Notes: generated by a model not told the origin, from the sequence alone. DNA of 64,000 bases from Trichobilharzia szidati (GCA_944472155.2 OX235271.1:88611256-88675255), one strand, 5' to 3'. Counted from the stretch's first letter, positions 53,989 to 64,000 are shown. A program made the numbers and translations.

Positions 53989-55084
53989 AAAGCTTTCACT
54001 AGTTAAATGAGTTCAGACATGGTTTTTCAGGCATAACCTTTAAGTGGATCTTAAAATTTGCCTATCCAAATGAGCGGAACGAATACTTCGTCCATTTACT
54101 TTCCAGATTTTTGTATATACAGGCTAAAAGAATTTCGGAGCGTATTCTTACTAAAATCCCCTCTACAATTTACGAAAGCATTATCATGGATTTCAAGTTT
54201 TACATGCTGCGAAAAATAAATTGGAATAAAACTCACATTTATTTCTCAAGTACGCAGTCTGAATTGATGACAAATTTATCATGTACATTCATAACGTGAA
54301 AACATGAAATTATGTGTAATAATCCGGCAAATATTATTCGTTAATAATTTGTTATGATGTTAACGTGTAGGAATAGACAGTACAAATCATCGTATTTTGT
54401 TTTCAACTCTCACAGAAATGTAACAAAAAATCTTTACGATAGATTTTAGTTCATGTCCTTGTTCTAACATATATTTATATATGACAAGACTCTAAAGAAT
54501 GATTAATGTCTCACATTTGTTTCCTTAGAGCCTCAAAACTATCTTTCTGAAGATAAAAAAGAACGATGTACATCCCACGTTAAAGTCGTGATTGTGAACA
54601 TGTTATTTTTATTTCAGGTGACGAAATATACCCAGTTTACTGATATTCCTGAAAATTCTGCTATGTACAAATATTTGTCCAAAGAAAATGAACTTCTGTG
54701 TTACTGTATTTTACACATATCATATTGACATAGCTGAATAAACATGTTTACTTCCTTCGGAAATCCTCCTTAATTGTAAAAGTATGGAAAAGAAAACACT
54801 TTAATATTTTGATGGAGGCTAATATTGTCGTGTTTAGGCATTATAACCAATTTCTGAGGAAACTTTTATTCCCTAAAAGAACTTCAAGTAAGCAATTCGA
54901 TTTCGGACGGTCGTAAATCGAGAAATACATTTCTTTGTAGTTCTACAGATTCTTAATAACTAAAAAGTGGTTTCCAAGGTGGTCACCAAGATTTCCATAT
55001 TCAGCGTTTCATGAGTTGAATTCTATCAACTATGATGCTTATATGAACGCCTCTTATCTAGTCTTTCGACTGCGATTTCATTTG
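53989..55084. other. AT-rich spacer
   Basis: The open frame 54111-54299 has no signature. Nothing recognised in about 1.1 kb. Confidence 0.4.
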
Positions 55085-55462
55085 AGTGAACCGGGGTTAT
55101 TCTGACTTTGGACTCTCTGAGGAAATTGGGATTCTTGCTGAAAGATTTTGGATTCCACCTTGTTGCGAATATCCTACTTGATTCTTAGGTACTTCTTCTG
55201 GTCGATTTGGGTTAAATAATTCTGTTGTATAGTAAGTGTTTTGTACTCGAGAATGAATCGGATCTGTATAGCCTCCTAACGGCATTTTTGAGGAAATTTC
55301 ACGTTTTGATATATTATTATTGCTGAATAGTACCTCAAATTTTACTTCAAATAATTGTCTTTTTGCTGTCGCAGGGGTATTTTAGGAAGTTTCGGTGAGC
55401 AATATGGTAGATGGTAAAGATCAGTTTCGTGCGTTCAGGCGACAAGACATCCGTTGTAATCA
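55085..55462 (+). repeat. About 690-bp repeat, copy 4, 3' half only
   Basis: ATTCTGACTTTGGACTCTC, GATTCTTGCTGAAAG, CCTTGTTGCGAATATCC, GGTACTTCTTCTGGTCG, AGCCTCCTAACGGCATTTTTG, GATCAGTTTCGTGCGTTCAGG. It starts at about the position where copies 2 and 3 are broken by Penelope-like sequence. Confidence 0.65.
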
Positions 55463-55679
55463 TTAAAACAATTGTGATATTTATAACCACTATGGTCTTC
55501 GGTAAATATTACTCTGTGCTAGTGGTGTGAATTGAAAATAAATTCCATATGTTTAACATTAATATTAGTGAAGTCTACACATTTGAAAAGTTACATGTAT
55601 AGTAAATGGTGAACATAAGGTTAAACAAATAGTTAGGTAGTATTTGTTTTAAGTTAATTTTTATATTACCCGTTGATTG

Positions 55680-55965
55680 ATTATATTAGACTAAAATGTT
55701 CGGCCTCTGTTGGAATGTCGGTTTCTAGTCCGTACCCTTTGACGATGTTTGAAGACTAGAATGAAACCATTTCGGTTGATACTGACTAACAGTTCGTCAT
55801 ATTTTTGAAGATTCCAAACTGCAAGTGATTGCAAATCTCAGTGGAGACATCATCACACTCACTGAGGACTACTAGTACATCCAGATAATGAGCCTCAAAT
55901 AGGATAAAATGAACGTGCTGTATCCTACTGCTAGTCACCATCCGCAGTTTCATGTAAATATGGCT
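55680..55965. repeat. Sm-alpha-like SINE pieces, inverted arrangement
   Basis: The left part (about 55680-55800) is a diverged reversed 3' portion (TTCGGCCTCTGTTGGAATGTCGG, cf. 9790-9830). The right part (about 55860-55960) is plus-oriented: TACATCCAGATAATGAGCC, TCAAATAGGATAAAATG, CACTGCTAG-like TACTGCTAGTCACCATCC. Ribozyme core strands are both mutated. Confidence 0.6.
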
Positions 55966-56202
55966 TCCATTTGATTTACAAAATAATCAGTAATAAAACC
56001 AAAATCTTTTATTGGTGATAGTATTTTTTGTAATTGGTCTTTTGATGAATGGGATATTAAACTCATTTGAAACTCATAAACCTTCATACTAACAGTATTC
56101 AGCATGCCGAATTCAGTGAAGCGTCGCTACTAATATATTTAGTTTTACGTGAATTATCTAGCAGTGTTAATCAATATATCGTGAATAGGCAGAAGTTGGA
56201 AT

Positions 56203-56402
56203 TTATCGGCCATTCAATCGGGTCCTTGTGGCTGAATGTTCTACTAGTTTGACTTTCAACCGGAAGGTGCTGGGTTTGAACCCCAGTGGATATGTACTGA
56301 TGACGAGTCCCAAGCTGGAATGAAATAGCTCTCAAGTACTCACAGGTACTCCGATGGTTCTCTGACCTAAGTTAACTCGTAATCAAGCCTGTAACCAATG
56401 AA
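56203..56402 (+). repeat. Ribozyme-tailed tRNA SINE (family 3)
   Basis: TCAATCGGGTCCTTGTGGCTG, CTTTCAACCGGAAGGTGCTGG, GTTTGAACCCCAGTGG (B box), then CTGATGACGAGTCCCAAGC and GGAATGAAATAG (ribozyme region 56297-56326), and a tail to GTAATCAAGCCTGTAACC. A CTGATGA heptamer is present but in the wrong register relative to stem II. Confidence 0.8.
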
Positions 56403-57025
56403 TATATGTAGGTCTAAAATGATTAGTGTGTTGCAACCATAGCTCATAAATGGAGGCATAGCGTTTGAAGTAAAACTTAACCGCTCCATTGATATTTGAT
56501 AATAAATCCGTTAACGTAAATTAACAGGAAATACATTTTTTATGTGACAGACACTTCGATACATCATGCTAAGCAGTATTTATCTGAAAATTACACGGAT
56601 AATTAGAAGCATCAATCATCTCAAAATGAATATTTAGAAATTAAGTGGATTTCAGTAACACTATTTATTCAAAAACAGAAATTGTCGGAAGAATCAATCG
56701 GGCAGAATTAGTTAATTAAACAAATTCATTAGCTTTCCACTTATCACTTTATTTTGTATCAAGAGAATAAAGACTTACCAAAGTCAAACCATTAGACTGA
56801 TTATTTCATTACAAAGAAGGAATAAATACTCGATCAAGGGGAATCACATCAAGAGATTTATAGGCTCCTGAACTAAAGACTTACTAGAGTTCTTCATTTT
56901 CATGAAGTTTGTAGATTTTACTTATACTGCGGACGTTAAGGACTTTGAACCTTTGATTGATTTCTATGTATGTGAAAAAGAACAGATTTTTATCAAATGA
57001 CTTTGCTCCCGATCATATTTATTAT
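56403..57025. other. AT-rich spacer
   Basis: Nothing recognised. Confidence 0.4.
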
Positions 57026-57027
57026 AT

Positions 57028-57880
57028 TATTATATTGTTATTATTCCCATAGGTCCCGGAAGGAACATAGAGCTTCAACAGAACATCTTCGAGTTGTGTT
57101 ATCCTCTGCAGCTGGCCCCGCCATTATCTATAATCTCTCATCTCCTCCTCACAGGATCTTTTCCCATGTCACCGTCCGACACCCAGCTCGTCGATTTTCT
57201 GAGCAACAGATTCGTAATTGGCTCTTTCTCAGAGTTCCTTGTTACTAATTCTTTCTTGCTGGCCATCTGATCTTACTATGCAGCCAGCGAAGGAAGCTGT
57301 TGATGAAAGTCTCCAGCCACCCGCTGGAAAAGCTTCTCGTTGCCAAATTTCTGACCTATATAGAAGGAGTGAATTAATATTGGTGTTGAAAATCTGAATT
57401 TCGTCCTTCACACTGAGTGCAGAAGATTTCCAAACTGATTTCAGAACAGTGGAGGTCTTCCTCGCCTTCCCTATTCTTGTTTTGACATCTTCATTCATTC
57501 CTCTTGTCGCTGGAACGATGTTACCTCGATAAGTAAAGGAAGTAACCTCTCTTAAGTTTCTCTCGTTGATAGTGATTGGTGCATCTTGTTGTTATGTTTG
57601 GTTGGTTATCTTCATCACCTTCTTTTCCATGTTCACTTGAATTCCTGTTTTCCTGCTTCCCCTGCCAGTTTTTTTGTTTTCGCCTGCAGGACTTAAAAGT
57701 GAAGATCTTCTTATCCCTCCTACGTATTCCTGTCTTCTCAAGCCCCACCGCACATTGCATAATCAAGTCCACCACAATCAGGAATGTCTTCGATGATAGT
57801 GGTCAGTCTCGTCTTACTCCTGTTTTCATTTCAAAAGCTTCACCGAGTTGTGTGTTATGAATCAACTGTGGCATTGCCAT
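57028..57880 (-). mobile_element. RTE-clade retrotransposon relic, minus strand, best-preserved 3' half
   Basis: Minus translation includes MNEDVKTRIGKARKTSTVLK and SVWKSSALSVKDEIQIFNTN then SLLLYRSEIWQ (57330-57498). Upstream come NWQGKQENRNSSEHGKEG with EDNQPNITTR and an SR-type block (57521-57775), matching in order 648-1060. It ends at about 57028 with the reverse of the AATAATA-type tail. Plus-strand open frames here are antisense. Frameshifts separate the blocks. Confidence 0.85.
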
Positions 57881-58299
57881 AAAGATATTGATTAAGATTT
57901 GGCTACAAATTTGCAAAATAATAATACTCACGATGGAATGAGGTGGTACTTTGATGATTAGTAAAATTCAAGTTATTCTGCTGAAGGAGCTGTGGCCTAC
58001 ATTCTGAAACGTTCACAAAAATCTTGTTTTAATTTCCTAAGCATGCAGGGATCATTTGAGGTGATTTTATGACAATTTCAGGAAATTAGTAACATCTATA
58101 GTCTGGATATACATAAACAAGGTGAGTTTTGTTTGTCAAAAGTCACGCGTATAAGCAGGTTCTCGATATCCATTCCAGTCTCTCAAAAGTCAAAAACTCT
58201 CAACTTCTTGTCGTAGTTACTTTTTTCTGGGATAACTATTCAAAGAGATGAATTTCTTATGTAGACATTTTAGGCAGTTAGGCACTTGTTCAATTCAAT
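57881..58299. other. AT-rich spacer
   Basis: Nothing recognised. Confidence 0.4.
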
Positions 58300-58450
58300 T
58301 TTAGATTTTCCTGTCGACTGATTGGTCCGAAGTGCTTGGTCTGAGGTTGACATGTCGGCTTATCGCGCAGATGCTTCCATGATGTCTGGGCATGTAATTA
58401 GAAGTTAACTGGTGGATGATGACTAGCAGAGAAATCAGTCGACGGGGAAA
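58300..58450 (-). repeat. Sm-alpha-like SINE, 3' part, minus orientation
   Basis: The plus strand reads GTCGACTGATTGGTCCGAAG, GGTCTGAGGTTGACATGTCGG, GATGTCTGGGCATGTAATTAG, GATGACTAGCAGAGAAATC, the reverse of the family's 3' region seen at 9780-9910. It is immediately followed by a plus-oriented copy. Confidence 0.8.
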
Positions 58451-58454
58451 TCTA

Positions 58455-58690
58455 AAAATGAATTAAATAATTAATATGACCCATTGCACAAGAGGTGACT
58501 CTCGTGGCCCAAGTAGTCTAGTGGATAACACTTTGGCGTTTGAAACTATGGGCACCGGCTTCGAGATTCGTTGGGAAAATCGCCACTCACTGCGGAATGC
58601 AGGTACATCCAGTGATGAGTCCCAAATGCGCATCCTGGATTCCACTGCTAGTCACCATCCACCAGTTAACTTTTAGGCACTTGTACCTAT
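58455..58690 (+). repeat. Sm-alpha-like SINE, plus orientation, ribozyme deleted
   Basis: CCATTGCACAAGAGGTGACTC, CCAAGTAGTCTAGTGGATAAC (A-box side), GGCACCGGCTTCGAGATTCG (B-box side), GTACATCCAGTGATGAGTCCC and AAATGCGCATCCTGGATTCC, CACTGCTAGTCACCATCC. The stretch that would supply the second half of stem II and GAAA (AGGACGAAA) is missing, so only the 5' half of the ribozyme (GTGATGAGTCCC) remains. Overlapping open frames 58463-58803 are not genes. Confidence 0.85.
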
Positions 58691-59094
58691 TTATGAATGT
58701 AGTCAACATTACCTATCCCTGTGCAACTCATTATAAAATGATTCTGGATCTAGTGGCATTTTCTAACTGTTCAGTGCCATTTATCATCACAGTATGTCTA
58801 TAAAGGTGAAAACATAAAATAATAATATCAAAACACACGAAATAAAAGTAACATTACCGTTTTGGCTTGTAGATTACATTCTATTTAATAAATCTTTAAT
58901 AAAGCTGTCAAGGAACAGTGATCTTCATTTCTACCGACATGAAGAAAATGAAATTTAGGCGTTTTTTGTATGCGTTATCTGAGAGCTAATTGTTTGGAAT
59001 TCCATTTATCTGACTGGAAGTGACGACTCTGAATTTCCTTATATAGTATCTATTCTAAGAAGGAATTAACAATAAAATTAGTGAATTGTTTTTC
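58691..59094. other. AT-rich spacer
   Basis: Nothing recognised. Confidence 0.4.
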
Positions 59095-59308
59095 CATTCC
59101 TGCCGTTTCGATTGAAAGTTTGACGTTTTAGTAGCGGCTATGTTGTTTCCATATAGTTCGATTGCTAGATTCATCCTTAACTTTCCCTCTTTCTTTGGGC
59201 TTACTACACCCTAATAAATTATCGTAGTTTTAAGCCAGGAATGGAACTCAGACCACCTGCGTGGATGGCGAGTATTCTACCAGTGAATCACTGACACTAT
59301 CTAGAAAG
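59095..59308 (-). repeat. tRNA-headed SINE, family 2, diverged
   Basis: GATTGCTAGATTCATCCTTAAC, GCCAGGAATGGAACTCAGACC (T-arm side), CCTGCGTGGATGGCGAGTATTC, TACCAGTGAATCACTGACAC follow the order of reversed family-2 copies. Confidence 0.7.
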
Positions 59309-59504
59309 CAGCGATATGCACCAGCCATCTATTTTCATCCAGCTTAAATATATTTATAATAAGATGAAAAATCTTAGCTAAAAGCTGAGAAATCCCCAAT
59401 AATTGTTTTAACCATTAAAACCCTTGACAATAACATAAAATATCTTCCGAATAGCCTATGAAACACTGTAGCTTTATCATTTATTTCTGATATAATCACA
59501 CCAT

Positions 59505-59862
59505 AGTGTACAGGACTTCATCATGAGCTGACAACAGGTAGAGAACCATTTGAAAACCTGTATGGAGTACTGGATAATTGTTTCGTCCTAGTTTTAGACT
59601 CTTCGTAAGTACACACCCCCCACCAGAGTTTGAACCCAGGACCTTCTGGTTACAAGACGAGCTCTTAGACCATTAAGCCACTGAGGCCCGATCCAACGGC
59701 CGATCCATGAATTCCAACTTCTGCCAATTCACGATATAACGTGACCACTAGCCACTGTCTTTCACGAGTACTTATCCTCACATAAGACCTGCTGCACCCA
59801 ACTGGTCACGACTTCTCACTAGAACCCCACGTAACTACCTACCTGAATTAGGCCCAGTTGAA
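59505..59862 (-). repeat. Ribozyme-tailed tRNA SINE (family 3), full-length minus copy
   Basis: Reversed order: GGACTTCATCATGAGCTGAC, AATTGTTTCGTCCTAGTTTTAG (ribozyme side), GAGTTTGAACCCAGGACC (B box), CCATTAAGCCACTGAGGCCC (A-box side), GACCTGCTGCACCCAACTGGTC, AACTACCTACCTGAATTAGGCCC. It lies head-to-head with the next copy, joined at GCCCAGTTGAAATTCATGGACC. Confidence 0.87.
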
Positions 59863-60075
59863 ATTCATGGACCATTTGATCGGGTCCCGGTGGCTTAGTG
59901 GTCTACGACCTCACCTTGTGACCAGAAGGTCCTGGGTTTGAACCCTGGTGGTGGACGCGTACTGCCGAAGAGTCTCAAAATAGGTCGGAGCAAACAGCTG
60001 TCCAGTACTCCCAGATCTTCCAATGGATCTGTAACCGATGTCAGTTCATGATGAAATCCTGTAACCGAAAAACTG
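59863..60075 (+). repeat. Ribozyme-tailed tRNA SINE (family 3), plus copy lacking the 5' third
   Basis: CATGGACCATTTGATCGGGTC, GGTGGCTTAGTGGTCTACG, TTGTGACCAGAAGGTCCTGGG, TTTGAACCCTGG (B box), CTGCCGAAGAGTCTCAAAATAGG (ribozyme first strand CCGAAGA) with GTCGGAGCAAAC (GAAA broken by an insertion), then CAGCTGTCCAGTACTCCC and the tail to about 60065. Confidence 0.87.
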
Positions 60076-60099
60076 AATTTTCAATATAATGTCAAGTCG

Positions 60100-60275
60100 A
60101 TGCTAACCTTGGGAACCCAGCGGGTGCGTACTATCGATGATTCCAAAACTTGGACGAAATATCTGTTCAGTACTGCATGGTTTTCAATAGTTCTCTAGTT
60201 GATATTTATCGGTGTTCAAACCTGAAAAACAGACCAAATTCCTACAAGCCATCTCTTGAAAATAAACTGAACAGC
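60100..60275 (+). repeat. Ribozyme-tailed tRNA SINE (family 3), 3' part
   Basis: It starts at the B-box side (TTGGGAACCCAGCGGGTGCG), then CTATCGATGATTCCAAAAC, TTGGACGAAATATCTGTTCAG and TGGTTTTCAATAGTTCTCTAG. The ribozyme first strand is TCGATGA, the second GAAAT. Confidence 0.78.
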
Positions 60276-60444
60276 TTGTCAACAAGCTGATTATGCCGTT
60301 TCAAAGTTTTCGGTTTTTGGAATATCAAATTAGGTCACATGCTGAAAGTTAAAAATCATCATAAAATTTAAAAAATTATTTTTTTAAAGTCTGTAACCAT
60401 AATGTGTTCAATGCGTCTTCACTAATACAAAGTTTAGGGCTACA

Positions 60445-60560
60445 TATTTGATAACAACCAGCAGCGGAATCCAGGATGCTCATTTTGTCCTACTTATGAT
60501 TCGTTGGCTAGATGCGCATACCCATCCAGTGTTTTTCTCTCTGAGACTCAGCTGCCTCCC
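60445..60560 (-). repeat. Sm-alpha-like SINE fragment, minus
   Basis: The plus strand reads AACCAGCAGCGGAATCCAGG, ATGCTCATTTTGTCCTAC, TTATGATTCGTTGGC, GATGCGCATACCC, the reverse of the family's ribozyme and 3' block. Core strands are mutated. Confidence 0.7.
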
Positions 60561-60944
60561 TAATACTAATAATAAAGCTTTATTTCACACAATATATGAA
60601 CGTATAATACAGAAATTTTCAGCGCATTTAGTTCCAAATTATTTACTTTTCATATAGGATTTACATGTGAAGCAATAATATGAAATTTATCATGTGACGC
60701 AGTGTTTTTGCATATGAAGAGTGAACCAATACTGTGAGTTTTTTCTTCATTTCATTCAAGAAATGAAGCCAATTAAACATGCACTATAGTTCATGTAGTG
60801 GTCTTACGATATATCTGAACGACTAAAACTATAAGAAATGCAGAGAAGATTCGAGGGATAGAAATTCTGGTAGCCCAGTGATTTAAGCAGGCCACCACGT
60901 CTCAGCAGAGACCGAGGAAAACGGTCCAGCATAACTCACTAACC

Positions 60945-61232
60945 GGAAATGTAAATAACTAAAACACGTTGCACAAGAGGTGGCCCCATTGTTGCAGTTT
61001 CAGGGTTTGAGACGATAGGTTTAGGGTTTCAGTCTCAGTTGGAACTCCATCACTTACTTCACATACAAATATTACCAGATGCTGAGTCCCAGAGAATATA
61101 AAATGCACATTACGGATTTCAGGCTAATTACCATCAACCAAATAACATGATGTTTGCCTTCAAATATCATCTAACTGTCTGTACTAAGAGCCGATACGTC
61201 AACAGAGACTCTGTATTTTGCCTGATTTAATG
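60945..61232 (+). repeat. Sm-alpha-like SINE, diverged
   Basis: CACGTTGCACAAGAGGTGGCC, GGGTTTGAGACGATAGG, TACCAGATGCTGAGTCCCAGAG, AATATAAAATGCACATTACGG, TAATTACCATCAACC and GTACTAAGAGCCGATACGTC follow the element's order (compare 58455 and the reverse of 9770). Confidence 0.72.
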
Positions 61233-61724
61233 AACTAACGAGAAATAGCAATGAACTTAAACAAAGTTTTGAAGCTTCCCTTACAACGTCATGAAATATA
61301 TATGAAATTGTTTCAGGCTCAAACAAATTTGAATAGTCAATATTTTCCATTCATCACAAACACATATATATAGCAGAAATATTCTAGATATTTTTGAGCG
61401 ATTCTTATGTCAATGCGTAATTCATTTGAGATAATTAGTGTGATTTGTCTACCTGTTCTTCACAGTGTAGACCACTTTTCAAAGAATATGAAGACTAAAA
61501 TTTCGTAGTCCATAATGCCGAGGATTCCTTCACGTAGTTCTTTAGTTTACGTTTGAACTATCAGCATGTAGAAGTCATCTAGCAGTTTCAAAACTTTCAC
61601 TTTGAGTCTGATTCTCAAGAAGTGAAATTGCATTTGGCACAAAAAGCCCTCTTCTCATAGTATGACTTTACAACAAAGATGAATGCCCTATTTCAAATTT
61701 GTTTACGGATCAATATCACTAAGG
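61233..61724. other. AT-rich spacer
   Basis: Nothing recognised. Confidence 0.4.
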
Positions 61725-62080
61725 ATTAGCTGCAGGACTAACTTGCCTGCAGTTCCATTGAGAAGTCGTAACCAGAGTAGTCCATCGGGTCGTGTGTGAA
61801 GACAAACACCCACCGTTGGCATTGGTTGATGGTTGTGCTCAATATCGCGAATTACCGGAAGCTGAAATTCATAGTCCATCGAGTGCCAGTGGCTAAATGG
61901 TCACTGAATTCGCCTCGTAACCTGAAGGACCTCGGTTTGAGCAGTGGTGGAATCATGGGTTGATACTTATGAAGAGTTACAAACAAGGACTGAACGGATG
62001 TCTCTAGTTTATGGTGGTTCTCTAAATGAAGTCATCTCGCACTTAATCCTAAAAACAGTGAAACCCCCATAGACTAACTC
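61725..62080 (+). repeat. Ribozyme-tailed tRNA SINE (family 3), diverged full-length copy
   Basis: CAGTTCCATTGAGAAGTCG, ACCGTTGGCATTGGTTGATGG, CGAGTGCCAGTGGCTAAATGG (A-box side), CGTAACCTGAAGGACCTCGG, CTTATGAAGAGTTACAAAC, AGGACTGAACGGATGTC (remains of stem II/GAAAC), and GGTGGTTCTCTAAATGAAGTC. Confidence 0.75.
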
Positions 62081-62439
62081 TCAGAAAACTTAATTTTAAG
62101 ACAATAGAGTAATCACTGAAATTAATGCATCAGCATGAAACGATCTAGTTTTTAAACCTACAACCACCAGGAGTGAGTGAACATTTCTCATTTGGTTTCA
62201 TTATCGCGGGATGGTCACTTCACTATAGGCCTAACGGAACCCAAAAAATGTAATCCAAACTAGAAGAGAACATCAAAATACCAGTAGTTCCGCAGTAACA
62301 GTTCATGAAAACATTTCATTTAAGTCCGAATAACTGAAGTCTATGTTGATTTTGGAAAGAAAGGGAATGCAACAGTCAACAAAAATGTCTCAATGAATTT
62401 TATTAACAGAGGCAAATATATATGCTATGGCACTATGTT
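62081..62439. other. AT-rich spacer
   Basis: Nothing recognised. Confidence 0.4.
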
Positions 62440-62727
62440 ACTTCTTTGATTGGTCACCATTTAGTAAGTCATGTTATGCATCTAGTCCTTGAGTTGGTGC
62501 CGACTAAATTTTGTCATTCAAGTCCTACAAGGGATCAGTTGCCAGACCGAATACCTCAATGTAATAACATCTCTGACTGCAACACCAGGTGATGCGAGTC
62601 TGAATCTGAAATAGGGCATGAGTTTCCTCGAGATTATAGATACGCCTTGCTGACAAGTATCAGGAAGCACGAAACCCAAGTTTAGGAATTCCAGTCGACT
62701 GCCTCTAATCATCCAACATGAATATGA
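62440..62727 (+). repeat. tRNA-headed SINE, family 1
   Basis: Leader TCATGTTATGCATCTAGTCC and GCCGACTAAATTTTGTCATTC, then CAAGGGATCAGTTGCCAGACC, head ACCTCAATGTAATAACATCTC / GATGCGAGTCTGAATCTG, body ATAGATACGCCTTGCTGAC and GCACGAAACCCAAG, and end CTGCCTCTAATCATCC. The minus open frame 62518-62781 is a shadow. Confidence 0.82.
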
Positions 62728-63279
62728 AACTTCATCTGATAATTTCTCCTTTAAGTGTTTGATAACGCTGCAAGTTGACATTGTAATAATTATGGCAAAC
62801 CTAATTTCACAGCTTTCCAGTCCCTGTAGTTCTACATTCTACTCACTCTAGTAAAGTTAATTAGCGAACAAAAGTAATACAGTTCGGTAGTTATCACTGA
62901 AATGTATTCATCAAACTTGGCCTCCCATAAGCAAAAAAATGGCGAATGTTTGAAAATCAATGATAATGTTTCTCTCAAATCTAAGATTTTTTTAAATGCC
63001 ACATATCTAATCTAATATTAGTCAGTATTTGAACTCCACTACTTCAGTGCAGAAATCGTAAATTCATTTTTTAATAAAACTAATTTAGTGGGAAACTTAT
63101 AAATCAAATTTTGAGAATACATCTGGTCATCGAATAAAAACGTTTCACTAGCATGGCACCGATGAAAAAGCTATGTACAGAAAAGTCAGTCGTTATAATA
63201 TATATTTGGGTGAACTTATTAGGCAATTTTAAATCATTTTACAGCAGGAGGTTCAATAGGATTTGCGGTCATCAACAAT
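62728..63279. other. AT-rich spacer
   Basis: Nothing recognised. Confidence 0.4.
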
Positions 63280-63396
63280 CTAAGGCTTGATGTAGTCACA
63301 GAGAAGAATTTCATCTACAGCCTTCACATTATCACCATCGTTAGGCAGACATTTTTCATGACTGTTGGAGATTGACAAACACGTAAATGAATTATC
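63280..63396 (-). CDS. Possible terminal coding exon, unidentified (partial)
   Basis: After a possible 3' splice site (minus strand TTATTTTCTCCTTTTGGTGAAG, AG at 63397-63398) the frame reads DNSFTCLSISNSHEKCLPND then GDNVKAVDEILLCDYIKP and stops at TAG (63280-63282). Three cysteines and the mixed composition look protein-like. The frame stays open upstream of the acceptor to about 63483, so the exon interpretation rests only on composition and the pyrimidine tract. At 39 codons it could be chance. Confidence 0.25.
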   Translation of the reverse strand, partial: DNSFTCLSISNSHEKCLPNDGDNVKAVDEILLCDYIKP

Positions 63397-63398
63397 CT

Positions 63399-63890
63399 TC
63401 ACCAAAAGGAGAAAATAATACACATGCAGTATACCAGTGAGAAACAGGATTATATACTTTAAGCATAATTTTATTACTCAGCACATCCGTACGTAGTTAC
63501 TGCATCCAACTACAGGCTAGGTTCGGTAAAACTGTGTCGTGTATAGCTTGAAAAATTCATCAGAAATAAATCTGTATCCTAATTCAATTTTTTTCTATAG
63601 TCTGACATGATTTCATGAGTACAAAACAAAGAAATATATTCTAATATGGAGTTCAAGAAGCACTACCATACTATTCTCTTGAAAATTAAATTCCCGTACA
63701 ATCCCTTATCTATTCTTAGTAATATTTAGAGACTTATTATTACTAAGTTTAAATATGCAAAACCAACTATTCATATTGACGTTCAGATAACTATGAGCCA
63801 TATGCTGATTAAAAGCAATAAATCTAATTCATTTCTTTCGAAAGGATGCGTTAACTAACGCAGCTATGGAAACATAACCTATTCATACCC
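63399..63890. other. AT-rich spacer
   Basis: Nothing recognised. Confidence 0.4.
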
Positions 63891-63892
63891 AT

Positions 63893-64000
63893 GAAAATTA
63901 TTTTTATTATTATTGCTTGGGTTCCAAGCAGAATATAGGGCTTCAATAGCACATCACCGTTTCAACCTGTTCTCTGCAGTTGTCTTAGCTATAGCTCCGC
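63893..64000 (-). mobile_element. RTE-clade retrotransposon, 3' end, runs off the right edge
   Basis: TTATTTTTATTATTATTGC is the reversed AATAATA-type tail. Then TTCCAAGCAGAATATAGGGC, TTCAATAGCACATCACCG, CCTGTTCTCTGCAGTTGTC match the 3' end of the minus copies at 25.37 and 57.03 kb. Only the last ~100 bases of the element are inside the window. Confidence 0.78.

Noticed and set aside
55097..55285. 62-aa minus-strand open frame as a gene
   Set aside because: It is the antisense of the ~690-bp repeat, and other copies of that repeat do not keep the frame.
1..64000. CRISPR arrays, bacterial operons or phage
   Set aside because: No regularly spaced short repeats, no dense co-directional ORFs, and all recognised elements are eukaryotic.

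Overview
The window looks like intergenic or intronic DNA from a blood fluke (Schistosoma or a close trematode relative). The base composition is clearly AT-rich. There are no prokaryotic-style operons, and most of the window is layered, decayed transposable elements. The combination points to schistosomes: RTE-clade (SR2-like) retrotransposon relics, many Penelope-like elements (PLEs), tRNA-headed SINEs, and SINEs carrying the hammerhead-ribozyme core known from the schistosome Sm-alpha family. The species cannot be fixed by eye.

Host coding capacity is sparse. One convincing conserved gene body is a single-exon reticulon (195 aa, minus strand, 11.2-11.8 kb). Three further minus-strand segments look like single exons of split genes. 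The best is a 245-nt exon at 49.0-49.3 kb with canonical splice sites, encoding two hydrophobic segments around a basic loop (GPCR TM5-loop-TM6-like). An unidentified open segment lies at 35.1-35.4 kb behind a strong 3' splice site. A weak possible terminal exon lies near 63.3 kb.

Layout. 0-1.4 kb: two divergent RTE fragments, the leftmost still fully open. 2-4 kb: SINEs, several inverted. 4.8-5.3 kb: RTE tail. 6.4-10 kb: ribozyme-tailed SINEs. 10.9-12.1 kb: reticulon. 13.1-15.9 kb: PLE plus a long PLE-end hairpin. 16-17 kb: RTE. 19.6-23.4 kb: two PLEs. 24.8-27.1 kb: SINEs and RTE. 27.1-34.2 kb: an unclassified repeat of about 690 bp, twice interrupted by PLE sequence at the same internal position. 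34.3-38.6 kb: SINEs, a candidate exon, minus-strand PLE RT, RTE. 40.1-43.6 kb: PLE relics and SINEs. 43.6-46.3 kb: mostly unrecognised. 46.3-53.3 kb: PLE cluster including the least decayed copy, bounded by inverted repeats of about 240 bp, and the GPCR-like exon. 53.4-64 kb: SINEs, Sm-alpha-like copies and minus-strand RTE pieces.

The recurring theme is inversion. Copies of nearly every family (RTE, PLE, three SINE families) sit head-to-head or carry terminal inverted repeats, so transcripts through these loci would form long hairpins. PLEs supply a telomerase-related reverse transcriptase and a GIY-YIG endonuclease; RTEs supply the machinery most likely to mobilise the SINEs. All coordinates of repeat edges are by-eye estimates, good to roughly 10-30 bases.
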